Below, one piece after another: positions 12,940 to 21,055 of a DNA stretch of 64,000 nt (within the stretch, counting starts at the first letter, position 1; each line of letters begins with the position of its first letter). The notes beneath the pieces were generated by a model that saw only the letters and a program-made list of their open reading frames with translations, did not search any database and was not told the origin of the DNA. The translations under genes and the position numbers were made by a program. This DNA is from Polyangium sp. y55x31 (GTDB taxonomy: Bacteria > Myxococcota_A > Polyangia > Polyangiales > Polyangiaceae), in the NCBI RefSeq assembly GCF_029946505.1, contig NZ_JARZHG010000054.1, positions 1-64,000 of the forward strand, in the 5' to 3' direction.

Positions 12940-14853
12940 ATGACCACGATGGACCCCACCGCCGAGCCCGCCGCGCCTGAAGAGTCCGCCGCCCGGACGG
13001 AGAACGCACCCGCGAAGGACCCCGAGCAACAATGGCTCGATACGGTCTATCGCAAAGGGGAAAAACAGCTCACGCCGCGCGCGATCGTCGCCGGGATGCT
13101 CATCGGCGGGGTGATGTGTTTGTCCAACCTCTACGTCTTTTTCAAGACGGGGTGGAGCCTCGGCGTCACGTTGACCGCGTGCATCCTGGCGTTCGCCGTC
13201 TTCGAGCTGCTTCGCGCGGCGAAGCTGACGAGGAGCGAGTTCACGATCCTGGAGAACAACGCGATGGGCTCGGTCGCGTCCGCGGCCGGGTACATGACGG
13301 GCGGCGGGAACATGGCGGCGTTCGGCGCGCTGCTCATGGTCACGACGATGCGGCCGAGCGCGATCTGGCTCATGCTCTGGTTCGGCGTGATCGCGGCGAT
13401 GGGCGTGTTCGCGGCGATCCCGATCAAGCGGCAGCTCATCAACAAGGAGGCGCTCGCCTTCCCGACGGGGACGGCGACGGCCGAGACGTTGCGCTCGATG
13501 CACGATGCGGTGCACCACGGAGACGCGGGCGCCGAAGGCGCGGGCGCGGGCAAGGAGAAGGCGCGGCTGCTCGGGATCGCGGGGCTCATGGGCGCGCTGC
13601 TCGCGTTCTTGCGGGACGCGAAGGCGGCGTGGATCCCGTTCAACCTGCCGAGCTCGATCGCGCTGCCCTTCACGATCGCGGGGCGCGCGGCGAAGGACTG
13701 GACGATCATGCTGAACTGCGAGCTCGTGCTGGTCGGCGCGGGCGCGCTCATGAGCTTCCGCACGGCATGGTCGCTCTTGCTGTCGGGGATGGCCGGCTAC
13801 GCGATCCTCGCGCCGCGGCTCGCGGCGGAGCACGCGATCAAAGAGGTGAGCTACAAGGCGATCGTCGGGTGGACGCTCTGGCCAGGCGCCGCGATCCTCG
13901 TGGCCTCGGGCCTGACGAGCTTTTTGCTCGATTACAAGAGCATCGTCCGGTCGTTCCGGGGTTTGTCGGGGATATTCACGGGCGGCGCGAAGAAATCCGA
14001 GAAGGAGGAGCCGATCGCGGCGGTGGAGTGCCCGGCCTGGTGGTTCCCCGCGGGGTTCGCCGTGCTCGCGCCGATCGTGATCCTCTTGATGGGTTTCCTC
14101 TTCAAGATCCCGTTCTGGGCCGGGATCGTGGCGGTGCCGCTCGCGGTCGTGATGGGGTTCGTCGCGGCGCGCGTGACGGGCGAGACGGACGTGACGCCGA
14201 CGAAGGCGCTCGGGCCGGTGACGCAGGCGGTGTACGGGCTTTTGACGCCCGGCAATCTCGCCGGCAACATCATGAGCGCGAACGTGACGGGCGGGGTCGG
14301 GCTGCATTCGGCGGATTTGCTGACCGACCTGAAGAGCGGGTGGCTGCTCGGCGCGAGCCCGCGGCAGCAGCTCAAAGGGCAGCTCTTCGGCGTGGTGGCC
14401 GGGGCGCTCGTCGTGGTGCCGGCCTTCTGGCTCATCATGCCGGACCCGTCCGTGCTCGGCAGCGAGGAATGGCCCGCGCCCTCGTGCCTCGTGTGGGCCG
14501 GCGTTTCGAAGGCATTCGCAGGCGGGCTCGGCGGTTTGCCCGCGGGGGCGGACCGGGCGATGGTGATCGGCCTCGTGCTCGGGGTCGTGCTCGCGCTCGC
14601 GGAGCGATTCGCGCCGAAGAAGCTGCTCCCGTTCATTCCCTCGCCCTCGGGCCTCGGCATCGCGCTCGTGATCCCGGCGAGCAACGCGATCGCGATGTTC
14701 ATCGGGGCGACGATCGCGCACGTGCTGCGCAAGACGAAGCCGGCCCTCGGCGAACGTCTGACGGTCCCGGTGTCGAGCGGGTGGATCGCGGGCGAGAGCT
14801 TGATGGGAATCGCGATCAAGCTGCTCGTGGTGGCCGGTGTGCTGCAGAAGTAG
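12940..14853 (+). CDS. OPT-family oligopeptide transporter
   Basis: A 637-residue polytopic membrane protein. After about 50 polar residues there are some 14-16 hydrophobic segments, with family-like motifs LTPRAIVAGMLIGGVMCLSN, FTILENNAMGSVASAAGYMTGG and NLAGNIMSANVTGG. OPT proteins import small peptides or metal chelates by proton symport. It lies between a peptidase-type lipoprotein and a PAS-STAS protein on the same strand, suggesting uptake of extracellularly released peptides. No clear Shine-Dalgarno is seen before the ATG. Confidence 0.9.
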   Translation: MTTMDPTAEPAAPEESAARTENAPAKDPEQQWLDTVYRKGEKQLTPRAIVAGMLIGGVMCLSNLYVFFKTGWSLGVTLTACILAFAVFELLRAAKLTRSEFTILENNAMGSVASAAGYMTGGGNMAAFGALLMVTTMRPSAIWLMLWFGVIAAMGVFAAIPIKRQLINKEALAFPTGTATAETLRSMHDAVHHGDAGAEGAGAGKEKARLLGIAGLMGALLAFLRDAKAAWIPFNLPSSIALPFTIAGRAAKDWTIMLNCELVLVGAGALMSFRTAWSLLLSGMAGYAILAPRLAAEHAIKEVSYKAIVGWTLWPGAAILVASGLTSFLLDYKSIVRSFRGLSGIFTGGAKKSEKEEPIAAVECPAWWFPAGFAVLAPIVILLMGFLFKIPFWAGIVAVPLAVVMGFVAARVTGETDVTPTKALGPVTQAVYGLLTPGNLAGNIMSANVTGGVGLHSADLLTDLKSGWLLGASPRQQLKGQLFGVVAGALVVVPAFWLIMPDPSVLGSEEWPAPSCLVWAGVSKAFAGGLGGLPAGADRAMVIGLVLGVVLALAERFAPKKLLPFIPSPSGLGIALVIPASNAIAMFIGATIAHVLRKTKPALGERLTVPVSSGWIAGESLMGIAIKLLVVAGVLQK

Positions 14854-14916
14854 GTGGAGCCACGCGGTGACGAGCCGGTTGCGCGCGAAACGCCGTGGAT
14901 CGATGATGCTCGATCG

Positions 14917-15783
14917 ATGAGCAAGATCCAAGGCGACGCCGCGGCGGCCGTGCTCCGAGCCATCGGAGAGAACATCCCCGGCGCGATCATGTTCGCGCTC
15001 GATCGGGAATACCGATACATCCATTTCAATCCCCGGCACGAAGGGGTCATGCGGGCGATCTGGGGCGTCGATATCCGCCTCGGTCTGAGCATGCTGGAGG
15101 CCATCAAGGCCCCCGCGGATCGCGAGAAAGCCCGCGTGAACTTCGATCGCGCGCTCGCCGGCGAGGCATTCACGGTGATCGAGGCGTACGGCGACGAGGC
15201 GCTGCAGCGGAATTACTGGGAGAACGTGTATGCCCCGGTGCGCGGCGAAGACGGCGCGGCGATCGGCGTGTTCGTGCAGGTGAAGGACATCACGACCGAG
15301 AAGCGCAACGAGGCGCTCGTCGCGGAGCATCGAGCCGAGCTCGAACGAATGGTGGCCGCGAGGACGGCCGAGCTCGAAGAGAAGATCGCGCTGATCCAGG
15401 CGATCTCGGCGCCGATCATTCAAGTGTGGGACGGCGTGCTCGTGGTTCCGCTCGTGGGGACGCTCGATGAGCGGCGAGGCGAGCGGGTGACGGATGACGT
15501 GCTCGAGGCGATTCAGCGGCTCCAGACACGCGAGGTGCTGCTCGACATCACAGGGATGCGGTCGGTGGACGAGAGCGCCGCGCATCGGCTCTTGCAAACG
15601 ATCAGCGCGACGCGGCTGCTCGGGGCGGGATGCGCGGTGGTCGGCGTGAGCCCGGAGGTGGCAAGGACGCTGGTGGGGATCGATGCGCCGCTTTCGGGCG
15701 TGCCGACGTACGGGACGTTGCGGGATGGATTGCGGGCGGCGCTTCGGAGAATGGCGTTCGAGGTGGTGAGGCGGGGGAAGTGA
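14917..15783 (+). CDS. PAS-STAS signalling protein (RsbR-like)
   Basis: A 288-residue cytoplasmic protein: an N-terminal PAS domain (IGENIPGAIMFALDREYRYIHFN, then YAPVRGEDGAAIGVFVQVKDIT), a coiled-coil linker (EHRAELERMVAARTAELEEKI) and a C-terminal STAS domain (VWDGVLVVPLVGTLDERR, VLLDITGMRSVDESAAHRLL). This layout matches stressosome/RsbR-type regulators, common in myxobacteria. The Ser in DESAAH and the Thr in VLLDITGMR fall where such proteins may be phosphorylated. ATG 14917 begins just before the PAS domain; GTG 14854, directly after the OPT stop, is an alternative. The stop abuts the stop of the convergent gene. Confidence 0.85.
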   Translation: MSKIQGDAAAAVLRAIGENIPGAIMFALDREYRYIHFNPRHEGVMRAIWGVDIRLGLSMLEAIKAPADREKARVNFDRALAGEAFTVIEAYGDEALQRNYWENVYAPVRGEDGAAIGVFVQVKDITTEKRNEALVAEHRAELERMVAARTAELEEKIALIQAISAPIIQVWDGVLVVPLVGTLDERRGERVTDDVLEAIQRLQTREVLLDITGMRSVDESAAHRLLQTISATRLLGAGCAVVGVSPEVARTLVGIDAPLSGVPTYGTLRDGLRAALRRMAFEVVRRGK

Positions 15784-16650
15784 TTACGCCTCCGCCGCGC
15801 CTGTCTCCTTCTTCTTCGTCCGCCGGGAGAACAGCCGCCGCGTCGAGTTCGGAAGGAGGCGCGGGATCGTCGGATCCAGATCATTCGCTGCGTCGAAGGC
15901 ACGTACGATCTGCCCGAGCAGGAGGATCGCGACGCCGTCTTCTCGATCGAGCCCTGCTTGCGCGGCGGCACGCGCGGCGTTGCGCTCGCCGGCTTGCGCC
16001 GCGGTTGTTTGCACGGCGTTCGCCGCGGCGCGAAGCTCCGCCGCGTACGCTGCATCGAGGCTCGCCAGCGTGATCCGCGCGTGGATGGGCGAGCCCGCGG
16101 GCGACTTCAGCCACGCGTCGAGGACCTCGGCGAGGTTGTGGAGCCCGCGCGCGAGCGTGTCCGGCGTATCGGCCGTGCCCACCACCTTGTCGACCTCCGC
16201 GCGCAAGGCGGGATCGAGGCCTGCGGCGTCGCGCATGGACGATGCGGCCTGATCACGCAGCGCGACCCCGTGCGCGGCCGCGCGGCTCGCCTCGGCCGCG
16301 CGTTTGGCTCGCGTCTTCACCTCGTCGGTCGCGTCGTTCGCGACTTTTTGCGATTGCGCGTGGAGCGCGTGGAGCTGATGCACGGCGACGGCGAGCAGGG
16401 GGAGCGAAAACCCTTTGAGGCGCTTCTTCTGGGTGTCGGCGGCGTCTTGCCAGAACTTGTACGCCTCCTGATAGAGCCGCACGCCATCGACGACGAGCCG
16501 ACTCGTGGCGATCGCGCGTCCCTTCTCGGTGAGCTGCTCATTATCGGTGCCCGCGAGCAGCGCGTCGAGCAGCCCCGCCGGGGGCGCGCCGACCTTCGCG
16601 GCGAGGATTTCGAGGGTGTGGATCGGGTCGTCGCTGGGCTCCAGGGGCAT
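15784..16650 (-). CDS. Hypothetical helical protein downstream of the Septu pair
   Basis: A 288-residue Ala-rich, probably all-helical protein with a basic tail (LFSRRTKKKE). No signal peptide. Central helices (RLYQEAYKFWQDAADTQKKRLKG) and long Ala/Arg stretches suggest a coiled coil or bundle. No family recognised. ATG 16650 is chosen because a TTGACA box and a -10-like AATTCT sit at exact spacing in front of it. The gene follows ptuB on the same strand after 78 bases but has this promoter of its own, so membership of the defence system is unproven. Confidence 0.65.
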   Translation of the reverse strand: MPLEPSDDPIHTLEILAAKVGAPPAGLLDALLAGTDNEQLTEKGRAIATSRLVVDGVRLYQEAYKFWQDAADTQKKRLKGFSLPLLAVAVHQLHALHAQSQKVANDATDEVKTRAKRAAEASRAAAHGVALRDQAASSMRDAAGLDPALRAEVDKVVGTADTPDTLARGLHNLAEVLDAWLKSPAGSPIHARITLASLDAAYAAELRAAANAVQTTAAQAGERNAARAAAQAGLDREDGVAILLLGQIVRAFDAANDLDPTIPRLLPNSTRRLFSRRTKKKETGAAEA

Positions 16651-16656
16651 GGCGGG

Positions 16657-16686
16657 AGAATTCGGCGAGCGGGCGAGCCGTGTCAA
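16657..16686 (-). promoter_or_regulatory. Promoter for the 288-residue helical protein
   Basis: On the minus strand: TTGACA (16686-16681), 18 bases, AATTCT (16662-16657), six bases, ATG (16650). The -35 match is perfect and the geometry equals that at 7358, 20983, 26220 and 39214. Confidence 0.55.
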
Positions 16687-16728
16687 GGGGAATGTGGGCG
16701 AGAGCAGGATGGCGCACCGCGCGTCGGG

Positions 16729-17367
16729 TCATGTCCCGCGATGCTTCAGCATTTTTTCGAGGAAGTAGATCGCGACCTGGCAGTACTCGCGATACATCCC
16801 GCTTGCATTGAGCTTCTTCCACGCGGAGAGCTCACGCTCCAGCATCTCGCGTGTCCAGTAGCCCGGTGTCTCCTTGCCGAGCCGATGGCGCAGGCTGTCG
16901 AGGATCTTCTGCCGGGCTGGTTTGATGCGCTCGTTGTTCAGGTTGAGCGTCTCGTTGAGATCCTTCTGGATCTCCGGATCCGTCGAGAAGATCTCCCCGT
17001 TGGCGAGGAACCCGATGAGGCGCTCGCAGCGCTGCGTCCTATCGAGCGGGTTCACCTTCAGCGGCGTATTGCCCCTCGATGTGTCGCAGTGCTGGAGGGC
17101 CTTCCGCTCCCCGTCGCCGCCCGTGCAGGCGCCCATGAGGTTGTCGTAATCGACGGTCCTGTCTTCGTTGTCGCTCTGCGAGGCCCAGTGCTCGATCTTC
17201 ATCGTCCGGAGCGAGATCCGCTTCATGCAATAGCAGCAGATGTGCCCTTGCGCCGCGAGCAGCGATGCCCGCAGCTCGTCCGTCTGCGCATAGGTCTCGT
17301 ACGTGCCGCCGGCCTTGCGATGGAGCCGGAGGCTCTGCGGCTCCTTGCCCTTCTCGATCGTGCGCAT
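16729..17367 (-). CDS. ptuB: Septu-like HNH endonuclease (PtuB-type, TIGR02646-like)
   Basis: A 212-residue protein with an HNH fold: paired cysteines CCYCMKRIS near residue 45, then KIEHWASQ (catalytic His), D-x-x-NLMGACTGG, and a downstream HCDTSRGNTPL with NPLD. This pattern is that of the TIGR02646 family, the nuclease partner of ATPases in Septu (PtuAB) and retron-associated defence. PtuB-type proteins cut nucleic acid once their ATPase partner is triggered. The ATG is two bases after the ptuA stop, so the genes are co-transcribed and probably coupled. The C-terminal half (ETLNLNNERIKPARQKILDSLR) is helical and typical of the family. Confidence 0.85.
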   Translation of the reverse strand: MRTIEKGKEPQSLRLHRKAGGTYETYAQTDELRASLLAAQGHICCYCMKRISLRTMKIEHWASQSDNEDRTVDYDNLMGACTGGDGERKALQHCDTSRGNTPLKVNPLDRTQRCERLIGFLANGEIFSTDPEIQKDLNETLNLNNERIKPARQKILDSLRHRLGKETPGYWTREMLERELSAWKKLNASGMYREYCQVAIYFLEKMLKHRGT

Positions 17368-17369
17368 GG

Positions 17370-18632
17370 TCAGCCGTCGAGGAAGCCGAGGAGGGCGCGG
17401 AGCCGGACCATGTCGGCGTCCTCCTCGCCGAGGAGCGCGATGAGCTCGTTCAATGCGGCCTTCGCCTCGTCGATGCGCTCCTCGTCGATGAGGCGCGCGG
17501 CATTGCGGATCTTCTCCTCGACGTCTTTGGGCCGCGCCGAGAGCCCCATGACCTCCGCGAGGATGGAGCTCGCGTCATGGCCGTACGTCGGCGGCGTGAC
17601 CCGAACGAGCCCGAAGTTTTCGAGGATGAAGACGTGCTCCCTGGGAATCCGGCTGAGGACTTGCGGGGAGTGGGTGCTGACGATGAACTGGATGCCCGGA
17701 AAGGTCTCGCCGAGGGCGGGCAAGATCTCGCGTTGCCAGCCCGGGTGGAGGTGCAGGTCGATCTCGTCGATGAGCACGATGCCCTCCCCGAGGAGGGCAT
17801 TTTCCTGACGCGGGTTGGCGATCGAGAGGCGCCGGGCCAGATCGGAGACGAGGAGGAGGGTGTTTTTTTCGCCCTCGGAGAGCTGCTCGATCCGCAGGGG
17901 AACGCCGTCCTTGTTGATGACGAGCGAGCCTTCCCTCGCCGCGGCGCTCCGCTCGATCCGCAGATCGGAGAACCGCGCCCCGCCGAGGTTTTGTAGGAAT
18001 CGCGTGAGCGCGGACCGGACGACTTCGAGGGAAGGGTTTCGATGCTCCGGGCGCTCACGCAGGCGGACCTGATTCTCGAGGTCCTCTTCGAGCCGGAACC
18101 AGCGGACGAAATCCTGAAATGCTCCGACGCCGTGTCGGAAGGCTCGATCATAAGCTTGGAGTTGCGGGTACGGAGCGGTCGTCGGCTCTCCGTGGACCTC
18201 GCTCGCGAGTGCTCTGTTCGCCGAGTAGAAGCAGAGCACGGGGATGTTTATGTCTCTAACCAACGCCAGGTTCTTTTGGAGAACCTGCGCTCCTCGGAGA
18301 ATTTCTCTCTTCGCAGCAGGCGACCGGCGGGAGCGATCGGAGCGAAGTCCCCAGTGTGCGTCCTCCTCGTCCATCCGGACCGTCGCGTCGACGACCACGC
18401 CCTCATGCCCAATCTTGATGTCGCCGTCGCTGAGCTTCACCTCCGCGCGACGCACCGAGTCCCCGAATGCGAGCGCAGTGAAGGTCGAAAGGAGCATGCC
18501 GATCGCATCGAGCACGCTCGATTTGCCCGCACCGTTCACGCCGATGAGGACCGCCGGTCCCTCCGGGGGCAAGCGTAGCTCCAGGCTCTCGAAGCCACGA
18601 AAGTGCGTCAGCGTCAGAGACGAGATCCTCAT
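17370..18632 (-). CDS. ptuA: Septu-like AAA ATPase (PtuA-type)
   Basis: A 420-residue SMC/OLD-like ATPase: Walker A GVNGAGKSS (residues 31-39), LSEGEKN signature, Walker B GIVLIDEIDLHLHP and H-loop VSTHSPQVL. The head is close to sequence-continuous with no long coiled coil, as in PtuA. The C-terminal acidic helices (EEKIRNAARLIDEERIDEAKAALNEL) may contact PtuB. In the family, PtuA senses infection and controls PtuB. ATG 18632 is chosen because it begins the ATPase fold (MRISSLTLTHFRGF) and follows a promoter; the frame is open further upstream only through a repeat array. Confidence 0.87.
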   Translation of the reverse strand: MRISSLTLTHFRGFESLELRLPPEGPAVLIGVNGAGKSSVLDAIGMLLSTFTALAFGDSVRRAEVKLSDGDIKIGHEGVVVDATVRMDEEDAHWGLRSDRSRRSPAAKREILRGAQVLQKNLALVRDINIPVLCFYSANRALASEVHGEPTTAPYPQLQAYDRAFRHGVGAFQDFVRWFRLEEDLENQVRLRERPEHRNPSLEVVRSALTRFLQNLGGARFSDLRIERSAAAREGSLVINKDGVPLRIEQLSEGEKNTLLLVSDLARRLSIANPRQENALLGEGIVLIDEIDLHLHPGWQREILPALGETFPGIQFIVSTHSPQVLSRIPREHVFILENFGLVRVTPPTYGHDASSILAEVMGLSARPKDVEEKIRNAARLIDEERIDEAKAALNELIALLGEEDADMVRLRALLGFLDG

Positions 18633-18645
18633 GCGGGCACGCTCT

Positions 18646-18673
18646 TCGTTACTCGCCCCTCGATCGGGGTCAA
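18646..18673 (-). promoter_or_regulatory. Probable ptuAB promoter
   Basis: On the minus strand: TTGACC (18673-18668), a 16-base spacer and TAACGA (18651-18646), followed by 13 bases and the ptuA ATG. The -35 box is the last sequence before the direct-repeat array that starts at 18674. Confidence 0.45.
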
Positions 18674-18884
18674 GCCCGTCGTCACCCGGCCCCGAGCCCG
18701 TTGTCACCCGGCCCCGAGCCCGTCGTCATCCGGCCCCGACCCATCGGCAAGCGCCGTCGTCATCCCGCCGGACGCCGTTGTCATCACGTCCGGACGCCGT
18801 CGTCATCCCGCCGAACGCCGTCGTCATCACGCGGAGCGCCCTCGTCCTCCTCCGACGCGCCTTCGTCATCGCGTCGGGACGAGG
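18674..18884. repeat. Degenerate 21-22-bp tandem repeat array upstream of ptuA
   Basis: About ten units carry the core GCCGTCGTCAT. Three units are nearly identical 22-mers (GCCCGTCGTCACCCGG type), then a short break, then six or seven looser units (GCCGTCGTCATCCCGCC, GCCGTTGTCATCACG, and so on). The array fills the gap between the RNase R stop and the ptuA promoter and runs slightly into the 3' end of the RNase gene. No long open frame in it has gene-like features. The period is about two helical turns. Confidence 0.75.
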
Positions 18885-20737
18885 TCGATCCTCCCGAGCT
18901 CCTCATGCACGGCCGCGACGGTCGCCTGGATGCGGTCGCCCACGGCAAACCGCTGTCCGTGGCCGATGAGCGCCTGCGCGGCGAGGTCGGTGCGGAAAGG
19001 GCCGCCGGGGAGGGCTTCCATCGCAATGGAGCCCATCGCGCCCGTGCCGGCGATTTGTACGAGCAGGCCAAACGGCTTCAGCGCGACGATGTTGCCCGAG
19101 ACCTCCTCGCCGAGGCGGCCGGCATAAAGGCGCGCGACGAGCATGCGGTGGCGCTCGGCCTCGGCTTTGCCCGCGTTTTGCGAGGAACGGTCGCAGTCGG
19201 CCGCGAGGACGGCGAGCCCGGCGCGGATGTCCTCGTAATCGCGATGGCCTTCGAGGTACCGCTTGAGGATGCGGTGCACGAGGAGGTCGGCGTATCTGCG
19301 GATCGGCGAGGTGAAATGCAGGTAGAGCGGCGCGCCGAGGCCAAAATGCGGGCCGGGATCGGGCGTGTAGCGCGCCGGGCCGAGGGCCTGGCCGAGCACG
19401 GTGCGGATCGCTGGCTCGAAGCGCGCGCCGGCGATCTGCGTCTCGAACGCGGCGAGCGAGCGGGCCGAGAGGCGCGGGCCGAAGCCGGCCTCGATGCCGA
19501 AGTTGTGCGCGAGCTGCGCGAGCGTGCGGACGCGCTCGGGCGAGGGCTCGTCGTGCACGCGGAAGATGCCCGGGAGGCCACGCGCGACGAGCCACTCGGC
19601 GACGGCCTCGTTCGCCGCGACCATGAGCCGCTCGACGAGCCTGTGCGCGGGGGTCTCGCGGCGCGCCTCGATCGCGGTGGGCTCGCCGGTGCGCGCGTCG
19701 AGCTCGATACGCGCCTCCTCGCGCGCGAGGTTGACGCCACCCCGCGCCGCGCGGACGGTGCTGAGGCGCGCGACCGCGGTGCGGAGCCAGCGGAGCGTGC
19801 TCTCGACGGCGTGCGGGACGCCCTCGGCGTGGCCCTCGGAAAGGAACGTGTCGACGGCATCGTACGTGAGGCGCGCGCGCGAGCGGACGAGGCTCTCGTA
19901 GACGTCGACCGCGGTGATGCGACCCTCGGGATCGATGCGGAGCTCGGCCGTGAGCGCGGGCCTGTCCTCGCCCTCGACGAGGCTCGCCGCGCGCGACGAG
20001 ATGGCCTCGGGGAGCATCGGGAGCACGCGGCCCGCGAGGTAGACGCTCGTGCCGCGCAGGCGCGCCTCGCGATCGAGGAGCGAGCGCTCGGGGACGAACA
20101 CGTCGACGTCGGCGATGGAGACGAGCACGCGGAGCGCGCCGCTCGCATCGGCCGGGTACGCCGAGAGCGCGTCGTCGATGTCCCGCGTGGAGGCCGCGTC
20201 GATGGTCACGGTCGGGACGCTCCGCAGATCGCGCCGCCGCTCCATGGGGATCGGCCGCGTGGCTGCTTCCTCGGCGGCGCGCTCGAGCGACTCGGCGAAG
20301 ACCGCGCGCAGGCCGTGCCGCGCGATGCAACGCTCGACGCCGAGATCGGCTCCCTCGGGGACGACACGCGCGACGACGAGGCGATCGCCCGAGACCTCGG
20401 CCACGACGTGCGTGCCCTCGGCGAGCTCGTTCGTGGTGTCGAGCGGCCAGTCGGTGTTCGCCACGGAGCGATCGATCCGCAGGTACCGCTTGCCGCCGCG
20501 CAGGACGACGCTGCCGAAGACCTCGGCGCGGGCGCGGCTGACGAGCGCGAGCTCGCTCGCGACGAAGCGGCCGTTGCCCTCGGACGTGAGCCGCGCGGTC
20601 ACGATGTCGCCGTCGAGGAACGGGTTCAGATCCGGCGGCGCGATGAACGCGGATACGGGCGCCGGGGCTTCGGCGACGAGGAAGCCGAACCCTCTCGGAT
20701 GAACGGAGATACGCCCGCGTGTCGTGCCGTCGTTCAT
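18866..20737 (-). CDS. rnr: RNase R / RNB-family 3'-5' exoribonuclease
   Basis: A 623-residue protein: N-terminal cold-shock/OB-like region (GRISVHPRGFGFLV), central RNB catalytic domain with the acidic cluster in DAASTRDIDDALSAY, a basic loop (PIRRYADLLVHRIL) and a C-terminal S1 RNA-binding domain (SGNIVALKPFGLLVQI). It degrades RNA processively from the 3' end. It is shorter than E. coli RNase R (813 residues), lacking much of the N-terminal helix-turn-helix and the basic tail. ATG 20737 overlaps the stop of the amphi-Trp gene (ATGA), so the two are coupled; the longer open frame upstream is the shadow of that gene. Confidence 0.92.
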   Translation of the reverse strand: MNDGTTRGRISVHPRGFGFLVAEAPAPVSAFIAPPDLNPFLDGDIVTARLTSEGNGRFVASELALVSRARAEVFGSVVLRGGKRYLRIDRSVANTDWPLDTTNELAEGTHVVAEVSGDRLVVARVVPEGADLGVERCIARHGLRAVFAESLERAAEEAATRPIPMERRRDLRSVPTVTIDAASTRDIDDALSAYPADASGALRVLVSIADVDVFVPERSLLDREARLRGTSVYLAGRVLPMLPEAISSRAASLVEGEDRPALTAELRIDPEGRITAVDVYESLVRSRARLTYDAVDTFLSEGHAEGVPHAVESTLRWLRTAVARLSTVRAARGGVNLAREEARIELDARTGEPTAIEARRETPAHRLVERLMVAANEAVAEWLVARGLPGIFRVHDEPSPERVRTLAQLAHNFGIEAGFGPRLSARSLAAFETQIAGARFEPAIRTVLGQALGPARYTPDPGPHFGLGAPLYLHFTSPIRRYADLLVHRILKRYLEGHRDYEDIRAGLAVLAADCDRSSQNAGKAEAERHRMLVARLYAGRLGEEVSGNIVALKPFGLLVQIAGTGAMGSIAMEALPGGPFRTDLAAQALIGHGQRFAVGDRIQATVAAVHEELGRIDLVPTR

Positions 20738-20976
20738 GTGTCGTCGGCGCTGTCGCTCGTGGCTTGCCCGCGGCGCCACCGGAGCTGCAACTCGATCTCC
20801 TCGGCGTCGCCTTCGGCCTCGTGCTCGACCGAGAGCTCGGCGTCGTACGGGACCGTGACCCGCACGCCGCCGACCTGGACGCGGAACGGCTCGCCTCGCT
20901 CGACCGCGTCGGCGACGCGGCGGAGGAGCGCGACGAACTCGTCCCTCGAACGGATGCGCGTGACGTCTCTCGCCAT
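20734..20976 (-). CDS. Amphi-Trp domain protein
   Basis: An 80-residue protein matching the small amphi-Trp family: an N-terminal helix RSRDEFVALLRRVADAVERGEPFRVQVGG, then strands (VTVPYDAELSVEHEAEGDAEEIELQLRWRR). The biochemical role of the family is not known. It leads the rnr transcript and overlaps it by four bases. Its ATG is six bases after a strong -10 box. Confidence 0.8.
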   Translation of the reverse strand: MARDVTRIRSRDEFVALLRRVADAVERGEPFRVQVGGVRVTVPYDAELSVEHEAEGDAEEIELQLRWRRGQATSDSADDT

Positions 20977-20982
20977 GGGCGG

Positions 20983-21012
20983 AGGATAGTCGGCTCATCG
21001 TCGCGATGTCCA
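20983..21012 (-). promoter_or_regulatory. Promoter of the amphi-Trp-rnr operon
   Basis: On the minus strand: TGGACA (21012-21007), 18 bases, TATCCT (20988-20983), six bases, ATG (20976). There is no Shine-Dalgarno, so a leaderless transcript is predicted. Confidence 0.6.
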
Positions 21013-21055
21013 CGGGAGGCATGTGCTAGTGTCCGGACCCCTCAGGAAAACGGGA

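Noticed and set aside
11170-15597. A 1475-residue open frame on the minus strand, and similar long frames (for example 30400-33696 plus and 41547-45428 plus)
   Set aside because: They lie opposite strongly supported genes, are Arg/His/Asp/Glu-rich low-complexity translations and arise from high GC at third codon positions.
18674-18884. CRISPR array
   Set aside because: Units are degenerate, contiguous without unique spacers, and too short; no cas genes are present.
18784-19071. A short frame whose end reads as acidic DDDGV repeats
   Set aside because: It is antisense-frame reading of the tandem repeat array joined to shadow sequence of the RNase gene, with no start signal.
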